A stretch of DNA of 34,535 nucleotides from Chloroflexota bacterium (GCA_016190625.1 JACPQF010000027.1:1-34535), one strand, 5' to 3'; numbered from the stretch's first letter, positions 10,701 through 20,192 are shown. Notes: generated by a model not told the origin, from the letters alone. Numbers and translations: made by a program.

Positions 10701-13700
10701 CGGCAGCAACTCCCATTTGGTCCCTTGCCTGGGGAATAGGGGCCATCGAGGACCAGATCAACGTCCTTTGACCAGCGGGTGTCTGAGTTGGCGTTGGCGT
10801 GGCAGTTTGCGTAGATGTAGGAGTGGCCGTTGGCGTGCCGGTCGCCGTAGATGTGCGAGTGGCAGAGGCTGTAGCAGTGCCGGTGGCTGTGGCCGTCGCG
10901 GTCGGAGTGGCGGTCGGCGTGCTGGTCGCCGTAGAGGTGCTCGTGGGCGTCGGCGTCGGCGTTGCCGCACCGGCCACCACGCCATTGCTCGTCCCCGCCT
11001 CGCTCCACAGTCCGCCATCGTTGCGGGCCATGACCGATACGTAGTAGGTCTGCCCGCGCAGGAGATTGAGCCCGGAGCGAACCACATTCGTTACAGCCGA
11101 GTTGGTCCAGTTCACCACATCGGTTCCACCGGCGCTGGTGCCTATGGCGTAACGAAAGAGGTTGATGGCCGATTCTGGGTCAGTGGCCGACCAATTTGCG
11201 GAGATGGTGCTGGTAACGCCAATGGCCGAAGCGACTACGGTGGGCGCCGACGGCGGGGTGGTGTCGGCGATGTAACCGGCGTAGTCCACGGTGAAAGTCG
11301 GGCCGGAGTAGGGAGCGATCTCGACCCCATCTGCCCCCCGCGCCGACGAGATGGTGAGAGAATAGGCGCCCCGAGGGACAAGGGTGGTGAAGTCGTAGGT
11401 GGTGCGATAGTTGGTGGGGGAGACCCATTGGCCATCGCGAAAGTCCTCTAGCAGGGCAGGCAATTCGGACGCCTCAACCGTTGCGAAATAGTTCCAGCCA
11501 AAGGCCTTGCCTCCGATGGCGTAAATCCAGCCGTTCGACTCGGCTAAACCCAGAAAGAACCGCGCCGTGGGCATGCGTGTGTGGCCGCGCCATGTATCGG
11601 TCACGGGGTTGTACTCCTCCACTGTCGCGAGGGGTGCGTCGGCATCACCGCCCCCGATAGCGTAGATCCGGCCGTTGGCCGCCACTGCGCTTAGTTTGCC
11701 GCGCGCTGCGGGCATAGGCGCGCGGGCGCGCCAGATGTCGGTCGCCGGGTCGTACTCCTCCACCACGGAAAGGTAGCCGGAGGAGGGGGACGTCCCCCCG
11801 ATGGCGTAGATGCGGCCATTTGCCTCCGCTACCCCGAGGCCGGTGCGCGCCGTTGGCATGGGGGCGCGGTCCCGCCATGTGTCGGTTGCCGGGTTGTACT
11901 CCTCCAACGTCGCGAGGGGTCCGTCGGCATCACCGCCCCCGATGGCGTATATCCGGCCGTTGGCCGCCGCTACCCCCAGAAAAGCGCGCGCTCTAGTCAT
12001 GGGTGACCGAGCGCTCCACACGTCCCGCGCTGGGTCGTATTCCTCTACCGTCGCGAAGGGGATATGGCGGCCATCCCAGCCGCCGATAGCGTAGAATCGG
12101 CCGTTGGCTGCTGCCATGCCCATGTAAGCCCGTGCCGTGGGCATGGGTGCGCGAGCGCCCCAGGTGTTCGTCATGCGATCGTACTCCTCGACAGTGGCGA
12201 AGGCTGTGTCGAAAGCCTCCCCCCCTATGGCGTAGATGCGGCTGCTAGCCACCGCCACCCCGAGGCCATCGCGCGCCGTGGACATGGGGGCGCGGGTCGC
12301 CCAGACAAGGTTGGATGCCCCTTCGGAGTCAAAACCGGGAGCACTCTGCGTGTCCATTCCGCGGCTGAACTCCACATCGAAGTTTACGGTCTGGATCCCC
12401 ACCGGACTTGGTGGCGTAAGAGTGATGGCCCGAACGTAAGCAGGGGCATCAACGGAGGGAGAGGTCAGCACCGGTGTGGGGGACACCCTCCCTTTGGTGT
12501 AGTCGTCGTCGTAGTCGAAGATACGCCCGGAGATTGTCGCCGTATTCGTGATCCCCCACCAGTTGCGCTGGGCGATGACATACTGTCCGGCGGCGTTATC
12601 GTTGTAGAGGTCGTACGAGCCCGAGTTGAGGTCGAAGTTGTTGCCCGAAGTCGTCGCCGGGATGCCGCCGCTCGTGTAAAGAGACCTTCCCCCATTGCCG
12701 GTGAAGGTGTTGCTGACCACCGTAGCCGCCCCTACTCGCAGCCCGTCGCCGCTGGAGTTGGCGATCAGGTTCCCCTGTACCAGACCGGTGGACACCACCA
12801 GGCCGGTGGCATTGCCCACCAAACGGTTCCCGGTCACGGTGATTGTCCCGCTGGTCTGGATGCCCACCCCGGAGGAACTCTCCACGTCGTTCCCCCGGAC
12901 GGTGGACCCGCTGCCGGCAATAATGCCCCCGTTACGCACTGTGTTGGACAGGACGGACCCCGTTCCACTCATGCCGATGCTCCCGCCCGTGACGGCGCTC
13001 CCGCTCACCACGCCACTGCCGAGGCTGACGCCGCCGCTGACTGTGGCGCTAACCACCGTACCGCTGCCCAGGCTCACCGTGCCGCCAGCCGTGGCGTTTT
13101 CCACCGTGCCGCTGCCACTTATGGTGATGCCCCCGCTGCCGGTTGTTTGCCGCACCGCGCCGGCGCTGCCCAGAGAAATGTTGCCGCCGACTGTGCTAGA
13201 AAGCACGTCCGATTGGTTGCCCAAGGTCAGGTTCCCACTCCTGGTAACGCTGCGTCGCACGTGCCCCGTCCCGTTAGCAGTGACGGTGCCCGTAATGGTG
13301 CTGTCCAGCAGCCAGAAACCGGTGCTGCCAAGGGTGGCATTCACACCGCCGCCGGACACGGTCAGATGGGACAGGTGCGGTGTCGAGCTGTTGCTGACCA
13401 CGCCAGCGGTCGCCCCCTGCACCTGCACGTAGCGCAGAATGCTCCCCGACTGATAGTTTCCATCGCCGTCCGCTACCGCGTCGGTGCTCGAATCGTCAAA
13501 GTAGATGCGGTTCCAGGTTCCGGCGCCATAGGGCATGAAGACGATGGGCTGGGAGGCGGTTCCGTCGGCGATGAGCGTCCCGCCCACGTTTAGTGCGTAG
13601 TTGCCATTGAACTTCACCACCGTTCCCGCTTGAATGGTCAGGGTCACACCGGGCGCGATGCCGAGGTTGTTCCCAGCGACTACGTAGGTCTTGTCGCTCG

Positions 13701-16700
13701 TCCATACCGTATCCACGCCGATGGTCCCACCCACATTCTCGACGCTGCTGCGAGTGGTCACCGTGAAGGCCACGGTCGTCGTGTACGAGTCACCGTTGGC
13801 GGAGAGGGCCAGAGTAAAGGGGATGGCATGGTTGTAGCCGGCCCCGGCGGCAATGGTGGTCGAGAAGGGCGTGCTGTTGGCGGCGGTCTGCCCGGATACG
13901 ATGTTGCCGAAGCTGGCGGTACCGGTGACCACCGTAACGTAGGGGTCCGTCGTGGTCAGCGTGCCGGTGACATTTGACGCGTCAGCCCAATCATCGTAAA
14001 GGGAGACGGCAAGAGACGCTCCGGCGCCAAAATCGGGCCGCCCGTTTGGAGTGCCGTTGGCGGCGTAGCCGGAATAGGCAAGTATAGGATGGGGCGGCTG
14101 AACTGCCCTGGCGGCGTTGATACGTCCCGCCCCCATCTGTCCCTCGTAGCCGGGGTTGAGCGAGTCGACTGGATCGGCCGTATGGATGATCTGCGAGCGA
14201 ATCATAGCCGGCGTCCAGTCGGGATGCTGGGATACTAGCAATCCTGCCAGCCCGGCGACAAAAGCCGAGGCCATCGAGGTGCCCGATGTGGTTACGTAAT
14301 CACCGCCCATGGCCGTGGTCAGGATAGACGCACCGGGAGCCGAGACGTCGACCCACGGCCCGTAATTGTTGAAGACGGTGCGGGTGTCGCTAATGGTCGT
14401 GCCGGCGACGGCGATAACACCGTCGTAGGCGGCGGGATAGAACGGCGCGCCAATACCGTCGTTGCCCACACCGCTCACCACCACCACGTTCTGAGAGACG
14501 GCGTTGGCGACGGCCTCGCGCAGCGCCGTGGAGTCGGCATAGCCGCCAAGGGAGAGGTTGATGACTCTAGCGCCTTTGGCGGTGGCGTAATTGACTCCCG
14601 CGGCGATATCGGAGTAGTTGGCGAGTCCGGAGGCCTGCATGACCTTAACGGGCATGATGCGGCAGTTCCCGCAGACGCCGGCGATGCCGGTAGCATTGCT
14701 GGATTTGGCGGCGGCGATGCCGGCGACGAGGGTGCCATGGCCATTGTCGTCGGAGGGGTCGTTGCTGGCAGAGATGAAGTTCCAACCCCGGATGTCGTCG
14801 ATGAAGCCATCGTTGTCGTCGTCCACTCCGTTTGCGGAGACATCACCGGGGTTTGTCCATAGGTTGGGAATCAGGTCGGGGTGACCCAGATCTACGCCGG
14901 AGTCGACAAAGGCAATGATTACGCCTGACGTACCGGTAACCACGGACCAGGCTCCCTCGACCTGAATTTTGCTGAGCGCCCACTGCTCTTGGTAGCGCGG
15001 GTCGCGGGTCGAGACCGTCGGGCTCGGCGTAGCCGTATTCGTAGCCGTCGGCGTTCTCGTAGCGGTCGCCGTAGCCGTGCTCGTGGGGCTTGGCGTGGCC
15101 GTTCCCGTTGCTGTCGGACTCGCCGTGGAGGTGCTGGTGGGCGTCCGCGTGGGAGTGGGCGGGTCTGACTCGAAGGCGTAGACCTTCCCATCCCCCGAGC
15201 CGACGTACATCATCCCGTTCGCCACCGCCGGCGAGGAGTTGCTCCCGCTACCGGTGGAGTAGCTCCACCGCAGGGCCCCGTTGCTGGCGTCGAGGGCCGA
15301 GAGCTTCCCGCCCCACGAACTCATGTATACTACTCCGTTGGCCACCGCCGGCGAGGAGAAGTAGGACTCCACACCGGTGGGGGAACTCCACCGGATCTCT
15401 CCCGTGGAAGCGTCCAGAGCGTAGACTGACGAGGAGGCCACGCTTTTGCCCACGTAGACCATGCCGTTGGCCACCGCCGGCGACGAGTCGACCGAGTCCG
15501 TGAACGGGCGCGTCCAACTGGCCGCTCCCGTGGCCGCGACCAGAGCGTGCAGCTTCCCGTTCACGGTGCCAGAGCCCACGTATATCACGCCGTTTGCCAC
15601 GGCCGGGGACGATGCGACCGTACTTCCCGTCGCGTACGCCCACTTCAAGGCTCCGGTTAGGGCGTCGAGGGCGTAGACCTTCCCATCGCCGTGAGACCCT
15701 ATGTAAACCACCCCGTCGGCTACCGCCGGCGAGGAGAAGTAGACCTGCCCTGTCGTGAAGATCCACTTGAGTTGCCCGGTTGAGGCGTCGAGGGCGTACA
15801 CCTTGCCATCCCAGCCGCCGAAATAAACCGTGCTGCCGCTCACCGCAGGGGAAGAGTCGACGATCTGCGCGCCGGCGGCGTAGCTCCATTTGAGGGCGCC
15901 GCTGGCCGCGTCCAGAGAGTAGAGCTTGCCGTCGTTGGCGCCAACGTAGACCACCCCGCCGACCACGGCCGGAGATGACTGGACGGCACCCCCTGTCGAG
16001 TAGGTCCACCTCAAGGCACCCGTGGCCGCATCCAGCGCGTAGACCTTGCCGTCCTCCGAGCCAGCGTAGACTACCCCGCCCACTACAGCGGGAGACGACT
16101 GGACCGAGCCGCCCGTGGAGTAGCTCCACTTAAGGCGCAGGGGAGGCGTGAGCTGCGTTTCGGCCGCGCTGTAGCCGGCGTGAGCCAGGTTGTAGCGGAA
16201 CATAGGCCAGTCGGAGGCGGACGGGGTAGCGGTGGGCGTGGAGGTAAACGTGGGCGTAGGCGTAGGCGTAGGCGTCGCCGTGGCCGTAGCTGTCGCCGTC
16301 GGCGCCGCTGCGTAGACGTATACCGGGCTATCGGTAAGCTGGGACGCTTGGGCAAGGCTGATGGAATTACCCAACTTGTCTCTGGCCGATGCCACCCACG
16401 AGGGTAGGGTGACGGTCACTGTGATATTCCACCTGGAATTGTCTCCCTGAGCCCATTGCCCCTGATTCTGCGCCCATAGCACCCCGCGCTGCTGACCGTC
16501 GGTGGTGTACTTGTAGCCCTCCACTACACACTGATTCCCGGCCGTTTGGCAGACCACGGGAAACTGGCCGGCAGTGACTTCCGAGGCAAGACTGCCGACA
16601 AAAGTAGCGGTCTGAAACTCACCAGCGGCAAACGTATAGGCCCGATAAGAATCCTTCGGTGTGTAATCCGAGTTTAGCAGCCCGTAATGGACATCTGTTC

Positions 16701-17910
16701 CCAGCCCGGTAGCCGCCGACGAATCCGCCAAAGCAAACCAGGTCAGGGCCTGGACGTCGGTATAGATGGCGCGGGCAAACAACTTGGGAACGTACCGCGC
16801 CTGCCGTTCGCCGAAATCGGCATCGTTGACCGAGTACGTCCAGCTCGATTCCGTCAAGATTACGGGTTTGCTCACCCCCTTGTTCAACATTTCCTGGCGA
16901 ATCTCGCCCACTTTGCCAAGAACGTCGTAGCCGTAGGCGCCATAGTTGGGACCCTGACTCGAGAAAAAGTGAACGTTCGCAAAATCGAAATAGGGCGACG
17001 CTCCCAAGTCGAGGATGTTCGTGAGGAAGTTGTAGTTGAAGATCGACGGTTGTTGCTCGTGCGCCAGGCCGCCAAGTACGACTTTGGCCGTGCTATCCGC
17101 CGCCTGCAGCGAATCGTGCGCTTTGTGGAGCATGTCTGTATACTGTTGCGGGTAGCTGCCCCAGCAGCCGCCAAGGTCTATACCCACCGTGGGGTCCGTG
17201 TTGTCAGGCTCGTTGTAGAATTCCCAATAGTGCACGTTGTACGGCGCTCTACTGTAGCGATCGGCCAACGACCCCACGAACTCGCCGAAAGCATCCAATC
17301 CGGTCTTGTTGACACTGACAGTCTTGGTTATGGGTCCGCAAGAGGTGATCGCCGCCCAGCCAGGATTCTGCCTGATCTCGACTATGGGGGCTATCCCCCT
17401 GGCGCTCAAATCCTGAAACATCTGGTCATAGCTGCCGAAGTTATATGTAGGCGGATTGGTGCGAACTGGTTCGATAGTGGACCATCCTACCGAAAGGCGC
17501 GTCCATTTGGCGCCGGCATCTTGCATCTTCTGAGCGGTGACGACGCCAGAGTAACCCATGGGATCGATGCCCATTCGAGGGCCGGCCATGGTCGTCCCTG
17601 CTAGCGCTGCAAACCCGGTGGACGTTCGTGTAGCTGCGCTCGTGCTGTTTGGCGTGATGGTGGGTGTAGCCGTTGGGCTCGCTGCGCCCTCGGCGAATTG
17701 GCCAACTTTCTCGATGAACGCTATTGGGGCTTGGTTAGTGGCCTCACCTAGGCGATATCGATCCAGAATCGGAGCGAGCTTGAGACCTGAAGGATCAATG
17801 GTGACTGCCGGCGGTTGTTGGGACGCGGACAACAGTGATCCACCGGGAAGAATCAGAGATAACAAGAAAATGGTGATCGCGAGAGCAAAGAACTTGAACC
17901 GGTTTGGCAC
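7738..17910 (-). CDS. Giant secreted mosaic protein: GH-A-like barrel, PQQ propeller, subtilase, beta-helix, two Kelch propellers, cohesin-dockerin-cohesin
   Basis: Not a named gene. The frame is open from an ATG at 18045; residues here are numbered from that ATG. The likely start is GTG 17910 (residue 46), with AAGGCGGTG upstream and the signal peptide following at once; upstream DNA is conserved in the paralogue but in another frame, so it is leader. Domains: signal peptide 46-78; linker; barrel 155-450 with NEPD Glu279 and TESSW Glu399; accessory sandwich to 575; eight PQQ-type blades 610-960 (SSPAV..G.VY motifs); S8 protease 1013-1320 with Asp1048, His1103, Ser1257 (SGTSMAS); beta-sandwich; parallel beta-helix 1434-1856; Ig-like domain split by a six-motif Kelch propeller 1904-2192; fibronectin III 2262-2354; second Kelch propeller 2425-2721; cohesin 2796-2944; CnaB-like 2946-3037; dockerin 3040-3100; cohesin 3127-3284; ZU5-like 3286-3415; tail WRIYLPAIA. 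Four Thr/Pro linkers separate blocks. Expected to be extracellular. Confidence 0.88.
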   Translation of the reverse strand: MPNRFKFFALAITIFLLSLILPGGSLLSASQQPPAVTIDPSGLKLAPILDRYRLGEATNQAPIAFIEKVGQFAEGAASPTATPTITPNSTSAATRTSTGFAALAGTTMAGPRMGIDPMGYSGVVTAQKMQDAGAKWTRLSVGWSTIEPVRTNPPTYNFGSYDQMFQDLSARGIAPIVEIRQNPGWAAITSCGPITKTVSVNKTGLDAFGEFVGSLADRYSRAPYNVHYWEFYNEPDNTDPTVGIDLGGCWGSYPQQYTDMLHKAHDSLQAADSTAKVVLGGLAHEQQPSIFNYNFLTNILDLGASPYFDFANVHFFSSQGPNYGAYGYDVLGKVGEIRQEMLNKGVSKPVILTESSWTYSVNDADFGERQARYVPKLFARAIYTDVQALTWFALADSSAATGLGTDVHYGLLNSDYTPKDSYRAYTFAAGEFQTATFVGSLASEVTAGQFPVVCQTAGNQCVVEGYKYTTDGQQRGVLWAQNQGQWAQGDNSRWNITVTVTLPSWVASARDKLGNSISLAQASQLTDSPVYVYAAAPTATATATATPTPTPTPTFTSTPTATPSASDWPMFRYNLAHAGYSAAETQLTPPLRLKWSYSTGGSVQSSPAVVGGVVYAGSEDGKVYALDAATGALRWTYSTGGAVQSSPAVVGGVVYVGANDGKLYSLDAASGALKWSYAAGAQIVDSSPAVSGSTVYFGGWDGKVYALDASTGQLKWIFTTGQVYFSSPAVADGVVYIGSHGDGKVYALDALTGALKWAYATGSTVASSPAVANGVIYVGSGTVNGKLHALVAATGAASWTRPFTDSVDSSPAVANGMVYVGKSVASSSVYALDASTGEIRWSSPTGVESYFSSPAVANGVVYMSSWGGKLSALDASNGALRWSYSTGSGSNSSPAVANGMMYVGSGDGKVYAFESDPPTPTRTPTSTSTASPTATGTATPSPTSTATATATRTPTATNTATPSPTVSTRDPRYQEQWALSKIQVEGAWSVVTGTSGVIIAFVDSGVDLGHPDLIPNLWTNPGDVSANGVDDDNDGFIDDIRGWNFISASNDPSDDNGHGTLVAGIAAAKSSNATGIAGVCGNCRIMPVKVMQASGLANYSDIAAGVNYATAKGARVINLSLGGYADSTALREAVANAVSQNVVVVSGVGNDGIGAPFYPAAYDGVIAVAGTTISDTRTVFNNYGPWVDVSAPGASILTTAMGGDYVTTSGTSMASAFVAGLAGLLVSQHPDWTPAMIRSQIIHTADPVDSLNPGYEGQMGAGRINAARAVQPPHPILAYSGYAANGTPNGRPDFGAGASLAVSLYDDWADASNVTGTLTTTDPYVTVVTGTASFGNIVSGQTAANSTPFSTTIAAGAGYNHAIPFTLALSANGDSYTTTVAFTVTTRSSVENVGGTIGVDTVWTSDKTYVVAGNNLGIAPGVTLTIQAGTVVKFNGNYALNVGGTLIADGTASQPIVFMPYGAGTWNRIYFDDSSTDAVADGDGNYQSGSILRYVQVQGATAGVVSNSSTPHLSHLTVSGGGVNATLGSTGFWLLDSTITGTVTANGTGHVRRSVTRSGNLTLGNQSDVLSSTVGGNISLGSAGAVRQTTGSGGITISGSGTVENATAGGTVSLGSGTVVSATVSGGVSLGSGVVSGSAVTGGSIGMSGTGSVLSNTVRNGGIIAGSGSTVRGNDVESSSGVGIQTSGTITVTGNRLVGNATGLVVSTGLVQGNLIANSSGDGLRVGAATVVSNTFTGNGGRSLYTSGGIPATTSGNNFDLNSGSYDLYNDNAAGQYVIAQRNWWGITNTATISGRIFDYDDDYTKGRVSPTPVLTSPSVDAPAYVRAITLTPPSPVGIQTVNFDVEFSRGMDTQSAPGFDSEGASNLVWATRAPMSTARDGLGVAVASSRIYAIGGEAFDTAFATVEEYDRMTNTWGARAPMPTARAYMGMAAANGRFYAIGGWDGRHIPFATVEEYDPARDVWSARSPMTRARAFLGVAAANGRIYAIGGGDADGPLATLEEYNPATDTWRDRAPMPTARTGLGVAEANGRIYAIGGTSPSSGYLSVVEEYDPATDIWRARAPMPAARGKLSAVAANGRIYAIGGGDADAPLATVEEYNPVTDTWRGHTRMPTARFFLGLAESNGWIYAIGGKAFGWNYFATVEASELPALLEDFRDGQWVSPTNYRTTYDFTTLVPRGAYSLTISSARGADGVEIAPYSGPTFTVDYAGYIADTTPPSAPTVVASAIGVTSTISANWSATDPESAINLFRYAIGTSAGGTDVVNWTNSAVTNVVRSGLNLLRGQTYYVSVMARNDGGLWSEAGTSNGVVAGAATPTPTPTSTSTATSTPTATPTATATATGTATASATRTSTATGTPTATPTSTQTATPTPTQTPAGQRTLIWSSMAPIPQARDQMGVAAGPNGKVYVIGGYNETVVWTNQMYAYDPTFNNWAAVSSMPTARRSLAAAGAVNGKIYAVGGWDGGRYTGATEEYDPLNNTWVTRASMPTGREGLGLAGASDGKVYAIGGFGGSAISLSAVEAYNPASNSWEARASLPTARKGLSAAAALNGRVYAFGGRTIDGIALATVEEYNTATNQWTRKADMPTARGGTAAAVGSDGRIYVIGGDVWGGAVVESYDTAADTWDSLGAVPVPAGWGPVRELLGAARAGDGNIYVVGGRGQGGSLADNQRLTITVDNSTPTNTASPTRTATPSSTPTLNATPNATPTSTATQVSSNTPTDTATATASPTGTATATSTATSTATVTPTPAGPVALVMLPLTGTFTIGQVFSITIEVQAGSQPVDGVEVHVNFNPDLFRVVDINGNPANSIVNPGSPLDVPLLNQADNTLGRIDYAVGKISGVKPSGTFTAGVIRLKALAPAISSTVSFVSDQGNNRVTNVTNASSSVLGSTQSGTFNVVGALIRGSVSLQGRQVGSGLPYQIPLDVRFYSPGTTTLLAEATPTLDASAGFTLTGMSPGTYDIRAKNSHTLASKKQNVVIASGVNTVTIGALLEGDADDNNMVNITDFSILATAFGKQLGQAGWDARADFNNSNQINISDFSLLASNFGRLGDIITPASTRPNQAPLGPIAGEGVDLQAPQLGTASVSLILEPGQITVTDAPFSLTLTVEAGDQAIDGVEAHLEYDPGRLQVVDASGNPTSRIVSSGSPLDVQLLNQVDNSTGRIDYAVGTLGPRPTGRFDVGTVFFKRTGTLPEAGANVRFVFDGASNRLTDVTGGGLSVLGSAQNATVFANPVVTAVVDPSFGGTLTSAGVPTTTITFPPGAVSQPVTVTFTPGDASGLSGEFRSLGRAFAIQATTADGTPVTGFPANFTVTVRYDDVDVVGMEETSLKVYYWDDLVLAWAALPTTVEPVANILTAAGNQLTRFAILGRPQWRIYLPAIAMSDAPSG
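8195..8665 (-). other. Cohesin-like module 2 of the giant protein
   Basis: About 157 residues starting [14 protein letters not shown], with [35 protein letters not shown] and [11 protein letters not shown], the same landmarks as module 1 but clearly diverged. It lies directly after the dockerin and before the ZU5-like domain. Confidence 0.75.
8750..8928 (-). other. Dockerin-like module within the giant protein
   Basis: Two calcium-loop repeats are visible: [12 protein letters not shown] followed by FSILATAFG, and [12 protein letters not shown] followed by FSLLASNFG, about 22 residues apart. Asp/Asn at loop positions 1, 3, 9 and 12 and the helix after each loop fit type I dockerins (duplicated F-hand). 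It is internal, between a CnaB-like sandwich and the second cohesin, whereas dockerins are usually terminal. Confidence 0.85.
9215..9660 (-). other. Cohesin-like module 1 of the giant protein
   Basis: About 149 residues beginning [12 protein letters not shown], with the cohesin pattern [25 protein letters not shown]-like turn, then GRIDYAVG and a final Thr/Ser-rich strand. It follows a Thr/Pro linker and is near-identical over long stretches to the module at about 5250-5710 in the downstream gene, so the two were copied from one another. Confidence 0.75.
9665..9880 (-). repeat. Low-complexity Thr/Pro/Ala/Ser linker DNA
   Basis: This encodes a linker of about 70 residues ([20 protein letters not shown] end). 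Similar linker DNA occurs at about 16222-16318, 15010-15165 and 10775-10980 in the same gene and at 5710-5830, 5100-5250 and 1-180 in the downstream gene. Every long linker falls on a domain boundary. The block here and that at 5710-5830 also share the cohesin that follows. Confidence 0.8.
9885..10772 (-). repeat. Kelch repeat DNA, six units (propeller 2)
   Basis: A second set of six Kelch blades ([48 protein letters not shown]) flanked by Thr/Pro linkers on both sides. It differs in sequence from propeller 1, so it is a separate module and not a recent copy. Confidence 0.8.
11480..12310 (-). repeat. Kelch repeat DNA, six units of about 145 bp (propeller 1)
   Basis: Six direct repeats each encode a Kelch blade with the landmarks [14 protein letters not shown] and APMPTAR. 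Copies are similar enough at DNA level to recombine. The block sits inside an Ig-like domain: [16 protein letters not shown] lies before it and [21 protein letters not shown] after it. Confidence 0.8.
15170..16140 (-). repeat. PQQ-type propeller repeat DNA, eight units of about 120 bp
   Basis: Eight direct repeats encode blades reading [32 protein letters not shown]. Eight blades fit a closed PQQ-like beta-propeller. Nothing in the blades shows PQQ binding; the fold is commonly structural. Confidence 0.85.
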
Positions 17911-18042
17911 AGTTTTCACCGCCTTCCCGTCCCGGTCCCTGTGAGATTGAACGCCCGAGTTCGATGGCCATGGCCGTCGCCCACGAGTCTTCAACGCGAT
18001 CGCCTCCGCCATGATGGGAGCCGGGACGTGTTCGCCGTTTTC

Positions 18043-18078
18043 CAAACAAACAAGAAAGGCACCCGAAACCGGGTACCT
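18043..18078 (-). promoter_or_regulatory. Terminator-like hairpin in leader, copy 2 (possible attenuator)
   Basis: GGUACCCG-GUUU-CGGGUGCC (18078-18059, minus strand) pairs over 8 bp with one G-U, followed by UUUCUUGUUUGUUUG. Compared with copy 1 the loop differs, one mismatch becomes C-G and one U-A becomes U-G, so pairing is kept despite sequence change. It lies about 150 nt upstream of GTG 17910. Confidence 0.45.
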
Positions 18079-18147
18079 CTCAACATCTCATCCTCTATCC
18101 CCCGCCCACAAAGCCCAAAGAGGCCGGTAACTCCGGGGAGCGTCGGC

Positions 18148-18176
18148 ATACTAGCATGTTTTGGTCGTTTGGTCAA
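18148..18176 (-). promoter_or_regulatory. Sigma70-type promoter of the upstream giant gene
   Basis: TTGACC (18176-18171) and TAGTAT (18153-18148) on the minus strand with a 17-bp spacer, matching the paralogous promoter. The -35 box overlaps the TGA stop of the PdxA-like remnant. Predicted transcript start is near 18140, with a leader of about 230 nt. Confidence 0.7.
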
Positions 18177-18303
18177 TAGCCTGTTTCGTTGTTGTTTCTC
18201 GTCTTCTGAGTTGCAGGGCGTACTCGGCGGCGGCCTTTTATGGCCTCTACCATGCTGACCGGGCTGGCAATGCCCCGGCCGGCGATGTCGAAGGCCGTGC
18301 CGG
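18173..18303 (-). pseudogene. C-terminal remnant of a PdxA-like dehydrogenase
   Basis: One minus-strand frame reads GTAFDIAGRGIASPVSMVEAI and ends at TGA 18175-18173. GTAFDIAGKGIA.P.S..EAI is the conserved C-terminus of 4-hydroxythreonine-4-phosphate dehydrogenase (PdxA). Only about 25 residues match; the frame upstream runs into the rpsI terminator and no PdxA body is present. It looks like a scar left when the promoter-plus-giant-gene cassette was joined to the ribosomal cluster. The match is short, so chance or another family cannot be excluded. Confidence 0.5.
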
Positions 18304-18314
18304 GCGCACCAACC

Positions 18315-18343
18315 AAAAGCGTCAGGCAGTTGCCTGACGCTTT
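18315..18343 (-). terminator. Rho-independent terminator after rpsI
   Basis: A perfect 13-bp stem (AAAGCGTCAGGCA / TGCCTGACGCTTT) with a 2-nt gap, followed on the minus strand by TTTT. It begins about 27 nt after the rpsI stop and should end the translation super-operon. The A/T ends also allow weak function on the other strand. Confidence 0.85.
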
Positions 18344-18369
18344 GTCGTTTCTCGCCGAGAATTCAGATG

Positions 18370-18768
18370 CTAGCGCTTCGTGTACTGAGGAGCTTTCCGC
18401 GCCCGCTTCAAGCCGTACTTCTTTCTCTCCTTGACCCGCGGGTCACGGGTGAGCAGGCCGGCCCTCTTCAGGGCCGGGCGCAGCGTCTCGTCGGTTCGCA
18501 ACAGCGCCCGGGCGATCCCGTGTCGAATGGCGCCCGCTTGCCCGCTGTAGCCACCCCCTGCCACCTTGACCACCGCATTGAATCTGCCCAAGCTGCCTGT
18601 GAGCCGCAGCGGTGTCAGAATAATGGTCTGGAGGCCCTGCCCGGGGAAAGCCTCTTCCAGCGCTTTACCGTTCACGACCACCGCGCCCGTTCCGGTCATG
18701 AGTCTGACTCGGGCGATGGCCGTCTTGCGCTTACCAGTTCCGTAAAAGTACTCTTGGTTGGTTACCAA
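18370..18768 (-). CDS. rpsI: 30S ribosomal protein S9
   Basis: S9 sits in the 30S head; its C-terminal tail reaches the P-site tRNA. The sequence shows the N-terminal [15 protein letters not shown] motif, the [18 protein letters not shown] core and a basic tail ending APQYTKR, which matches the universal (K)YSKR end. The start is TTG 18768: AGGAGG lies 6 nt upstream, and this gives 132 residues, the family length. A longer frame to 18873 exists but overlaps rplM. The rplM stop lies 1 nt before this start, so the pair is translationally linked. It is the last gene of the cluster, followed by a terminator. Confidence 0.95.
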   Translation of the reverse strand: MVTNQEYFYGTGKRKTAIARVRLMTGTGAVVVNGKALEEAFPGQGLQTIILTPLRLTGSLGRFNAVVKVAGGGYSGQAGAIRHGIARALLRTDETLRPALKRAGLLTRDPRVKERKKYGLKRARKAPQYTKR

Positions 18769-18769
18769 A

Positions 18770-19267
18770 TCACGCCTCCTCTCTCGGAGTTGTCGCCCGC
18801 GGCTCGCTCGCCGGGGACGCCGGTTGAGCCGCTCGTTTTTCCCCTTTCGCCTGAGCGCGCACCTGGGATTCATGTGGGTGGGTCCGACCCGAATAGACCT
18901 TGAGTTTCCTGAACATTGCCTCGCCTAATCGGTTATGAGGCAGCATTCCCCTCACTGCGTGCTCGATTACGCGAGTTGGACGGGTAGCGAGCATCTTCTC
19001 GAGCCGCACCACTTTCAGTCCTCCGTGGTACTGCGAATGCCGGTAGTAGGCCTTCTGGCTTACTTTTCGGCCCGTGAGGCGAACGCTGGCGGCGTTGACT
19101 ACGATCACAAAGTCGCCCACATCCAGGTGGGGAGTGTACTGGGGCTTGTGCTTCCCCTTCAGTAGCTGAGCAACCTGTGAGGCCAATCGCCCTAACGTCT
19201 GTCCACCAGCATCCAGCACATGCCACTTCCGTTCGACGTCAGCGGCGCTTGCAGAATAGGTCTTCAT
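18770..19267 (-). CDS. rplM: 50S ribosomal protein L13
   Basis: L13 is an early assembly protein of the 50S subunit binding 23S rRNA. It shows [15 protein letters not shown] near the N-terminus, [33 protein letters not shown] and [12 protein letters not shown], all L13 landmarks. Its 165 residues exceed the usual 142-150 because of an Ala/Pro/Glu-rich C-terminal extension ([20 protein letters not shown]). ATG 19267 overlaps the truA stop as ATGA; GAGGAG lies about 10 nt upstream. It forms the usual pair with rpsI. Confidence 0.96.
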   Translation of the reverse strand: MKTYSASAADVERKWHVLDAGGQTLGRLASQVAQLLKGKHKPQYTPHLDVGDFVIVVNAASVRLTGRKVSQKAYYRHSQYHGGLKVVRLEKMLATRPTRVIEHAVRGMLPHNRLGEAMFRKLKVYSGRTHPHESQVRAQAKGEKRAAQPASPASEPRATTPREEA

Positions 19268-20058
19268 AATTCAGTTTCTCCTCGTCGCTCCTGCAGATGG
19301 TCTTCTGTTACGTAAATATCAGCAGGATAGTCAACCTTCACAAACCATAGCCCATGGGGAGGCGCCGCCGGTCCAGCCGCTTTGCGATCACGTCCCGCCA
19401 GAACCTGAATGAACTCCGGCACGCTGAGCTTGCCCGTGCCCACCCAGAGGAGGGTGCCCACCATATTCCTCACCTGATGCGCCACAAAGGCATCGGCCGA
19501 GATGTCGAAGGTGATTAGCTCACCTTCCCGCTCCAACCTCTCCTCTAAAACTTCTCGCCTGGTGCTTCGCCCCTTCGCCTCCCGACCGGCAAACGCGGCG
19601 AAATCGTGCTGGCCCACCAAAAAGCCGGCCGCCGTTTTCATCGAGGCCAGGTCCAACCGGGCAGGCACGTGAAAGGCATACCGGCGCCAGAACGGAGACG
19701 GGCTCCGCCGGTTCAGCAGGTAATACCGGTAATGCCTCCTGGTAGCGCTGCGCCTGGCATCGAAATCCGGTCGCACCTCCGCAGCCGTCCTGACGACGAT
19801 GTCATCCGGCAGATAGAAGTTTAGCGCTCCGACGAACTGGCTGACCGGGTATACGCTCGTGGTCGAGAAGCTCACCACCTGCCCCTTGGCATGAACACCC
19901 GTATCTGTCCGTCCGGCTGCCTTGACCCTCAAGGTTTCGCCGGTGAGTTTGTAAAGGGCTGTCTCTAGTTCCCCCTGAATGGTAGTCCGGTCCGGCTGAA
20001 GCTGAAAGCCAAAATAGGCGCTGCCGTCGTACTCCATCTCTAGCTTTAGCTTCCGCAT
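19264..20058 (-). CDS. truA: tRNA pseudouridine(38-40) synthase
   Basis: Converts uridines 38-40 of the tRNA anticodon stem-loop to pseudouridine. The catalytic Asp lies in AAGRTDTGVHAKGQV; LEYDG-like start (LEMEYDGSAYFGFQLQ) and the C-terminal FVAHQVRNMVG motif are present. The start chosen is ATG 20058 (MRKLKLEMEYDG), giving 264 residues; a TTG at 20088 in the same frame would add ten non-conserved residues. No strong Shine-Dalgarno is visible for either. It lies between rplQ and rplM, a common position, and its stop overlaps the rplM start. Confidence 0.94.
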   Translation of the reverse strand: MRKLKLEMEYDGSAYFGFQLQPDRTTIQGELETALYKLTGETLRVKAAGRTDTGVHAKGQVVSFSTTSVYPVSQFVGALNFYLPDDIVVRTAAEVRPDFDARRSATRRHYRYYLLNRRSPSPFWRRYAFHVPARLDLASMKTAAGFLVGQHDFAAFAGREAKGRSTRREVLEERLEREGELITFDISADAFVAHQVRNMVGTLLWVGTGKLSVPEFIQVLAGRDRKAAGPAAPPHGLWFVKVDYPADIYVTEDHLQERRGETEL

Positions 20059-20117
20059 GCTTTGATGTTTTCCAGCCCGACAAGTCAATGGCTTGCCGGC
20101 GAGGGCCGCGCCGGAAG

Positions 20118-20192
20118 TGGCTCAGGAAAAGGCACCGGTCGCGTTCACGGTAGGGGCGAACGGCCGTTCGCCCCTACGCGTCTCTGAGCCAC
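20118..20192. repeat. Palindromic REP/MITE-like element between truA and rplQ
   Basis: A perfect 28-bp palindrome (20150-20177; arms GTAGGGGCGAACGG and its complement) is nested in an outer inverted repeat GTGGCTCAG (20118-20126) / CTGAGCCAC (20184-20192). The 20089-20252 gap holds nothing else recognisable. The GTAGGGGCGAA arm recurs at about 30084 and 30517, so this is a dispersed family. Confidence 0.75.

Larger units (their letters stand above)
16318..18252 (-). repeat. Duplicated module, copy 2 (promoter, leader, signal peptide, GH-A-like barrel)
   Basis: Partner of 5838-7672. It includes promoter, hairpin leader, signal peptide, barrel and accessory sandwich. The upstream boundary falls within the last codons of the PdxA-like remnant, since VEAIKG-coding DNA is still recognisable, altered, in front of copy 1. 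Confidence 0.9.

Noticed and set aside
12064-13593. Plus-strand open frame of about 509 codons
   Set aside because: It lies opposite the Kelch and beta-helix parts of the giant gene. Its composition follows the GC-rich codon pattern of the other strand, and no domain or ribosome-binding site is visible.
17911-18045. ATG 18045 as the start of the upstream giant protein
   Set aside because: It would put 45 residues before the signal peptide. The same DNA before the paralogue is in a different frame from its signal peptide, so it is untranslated leader.
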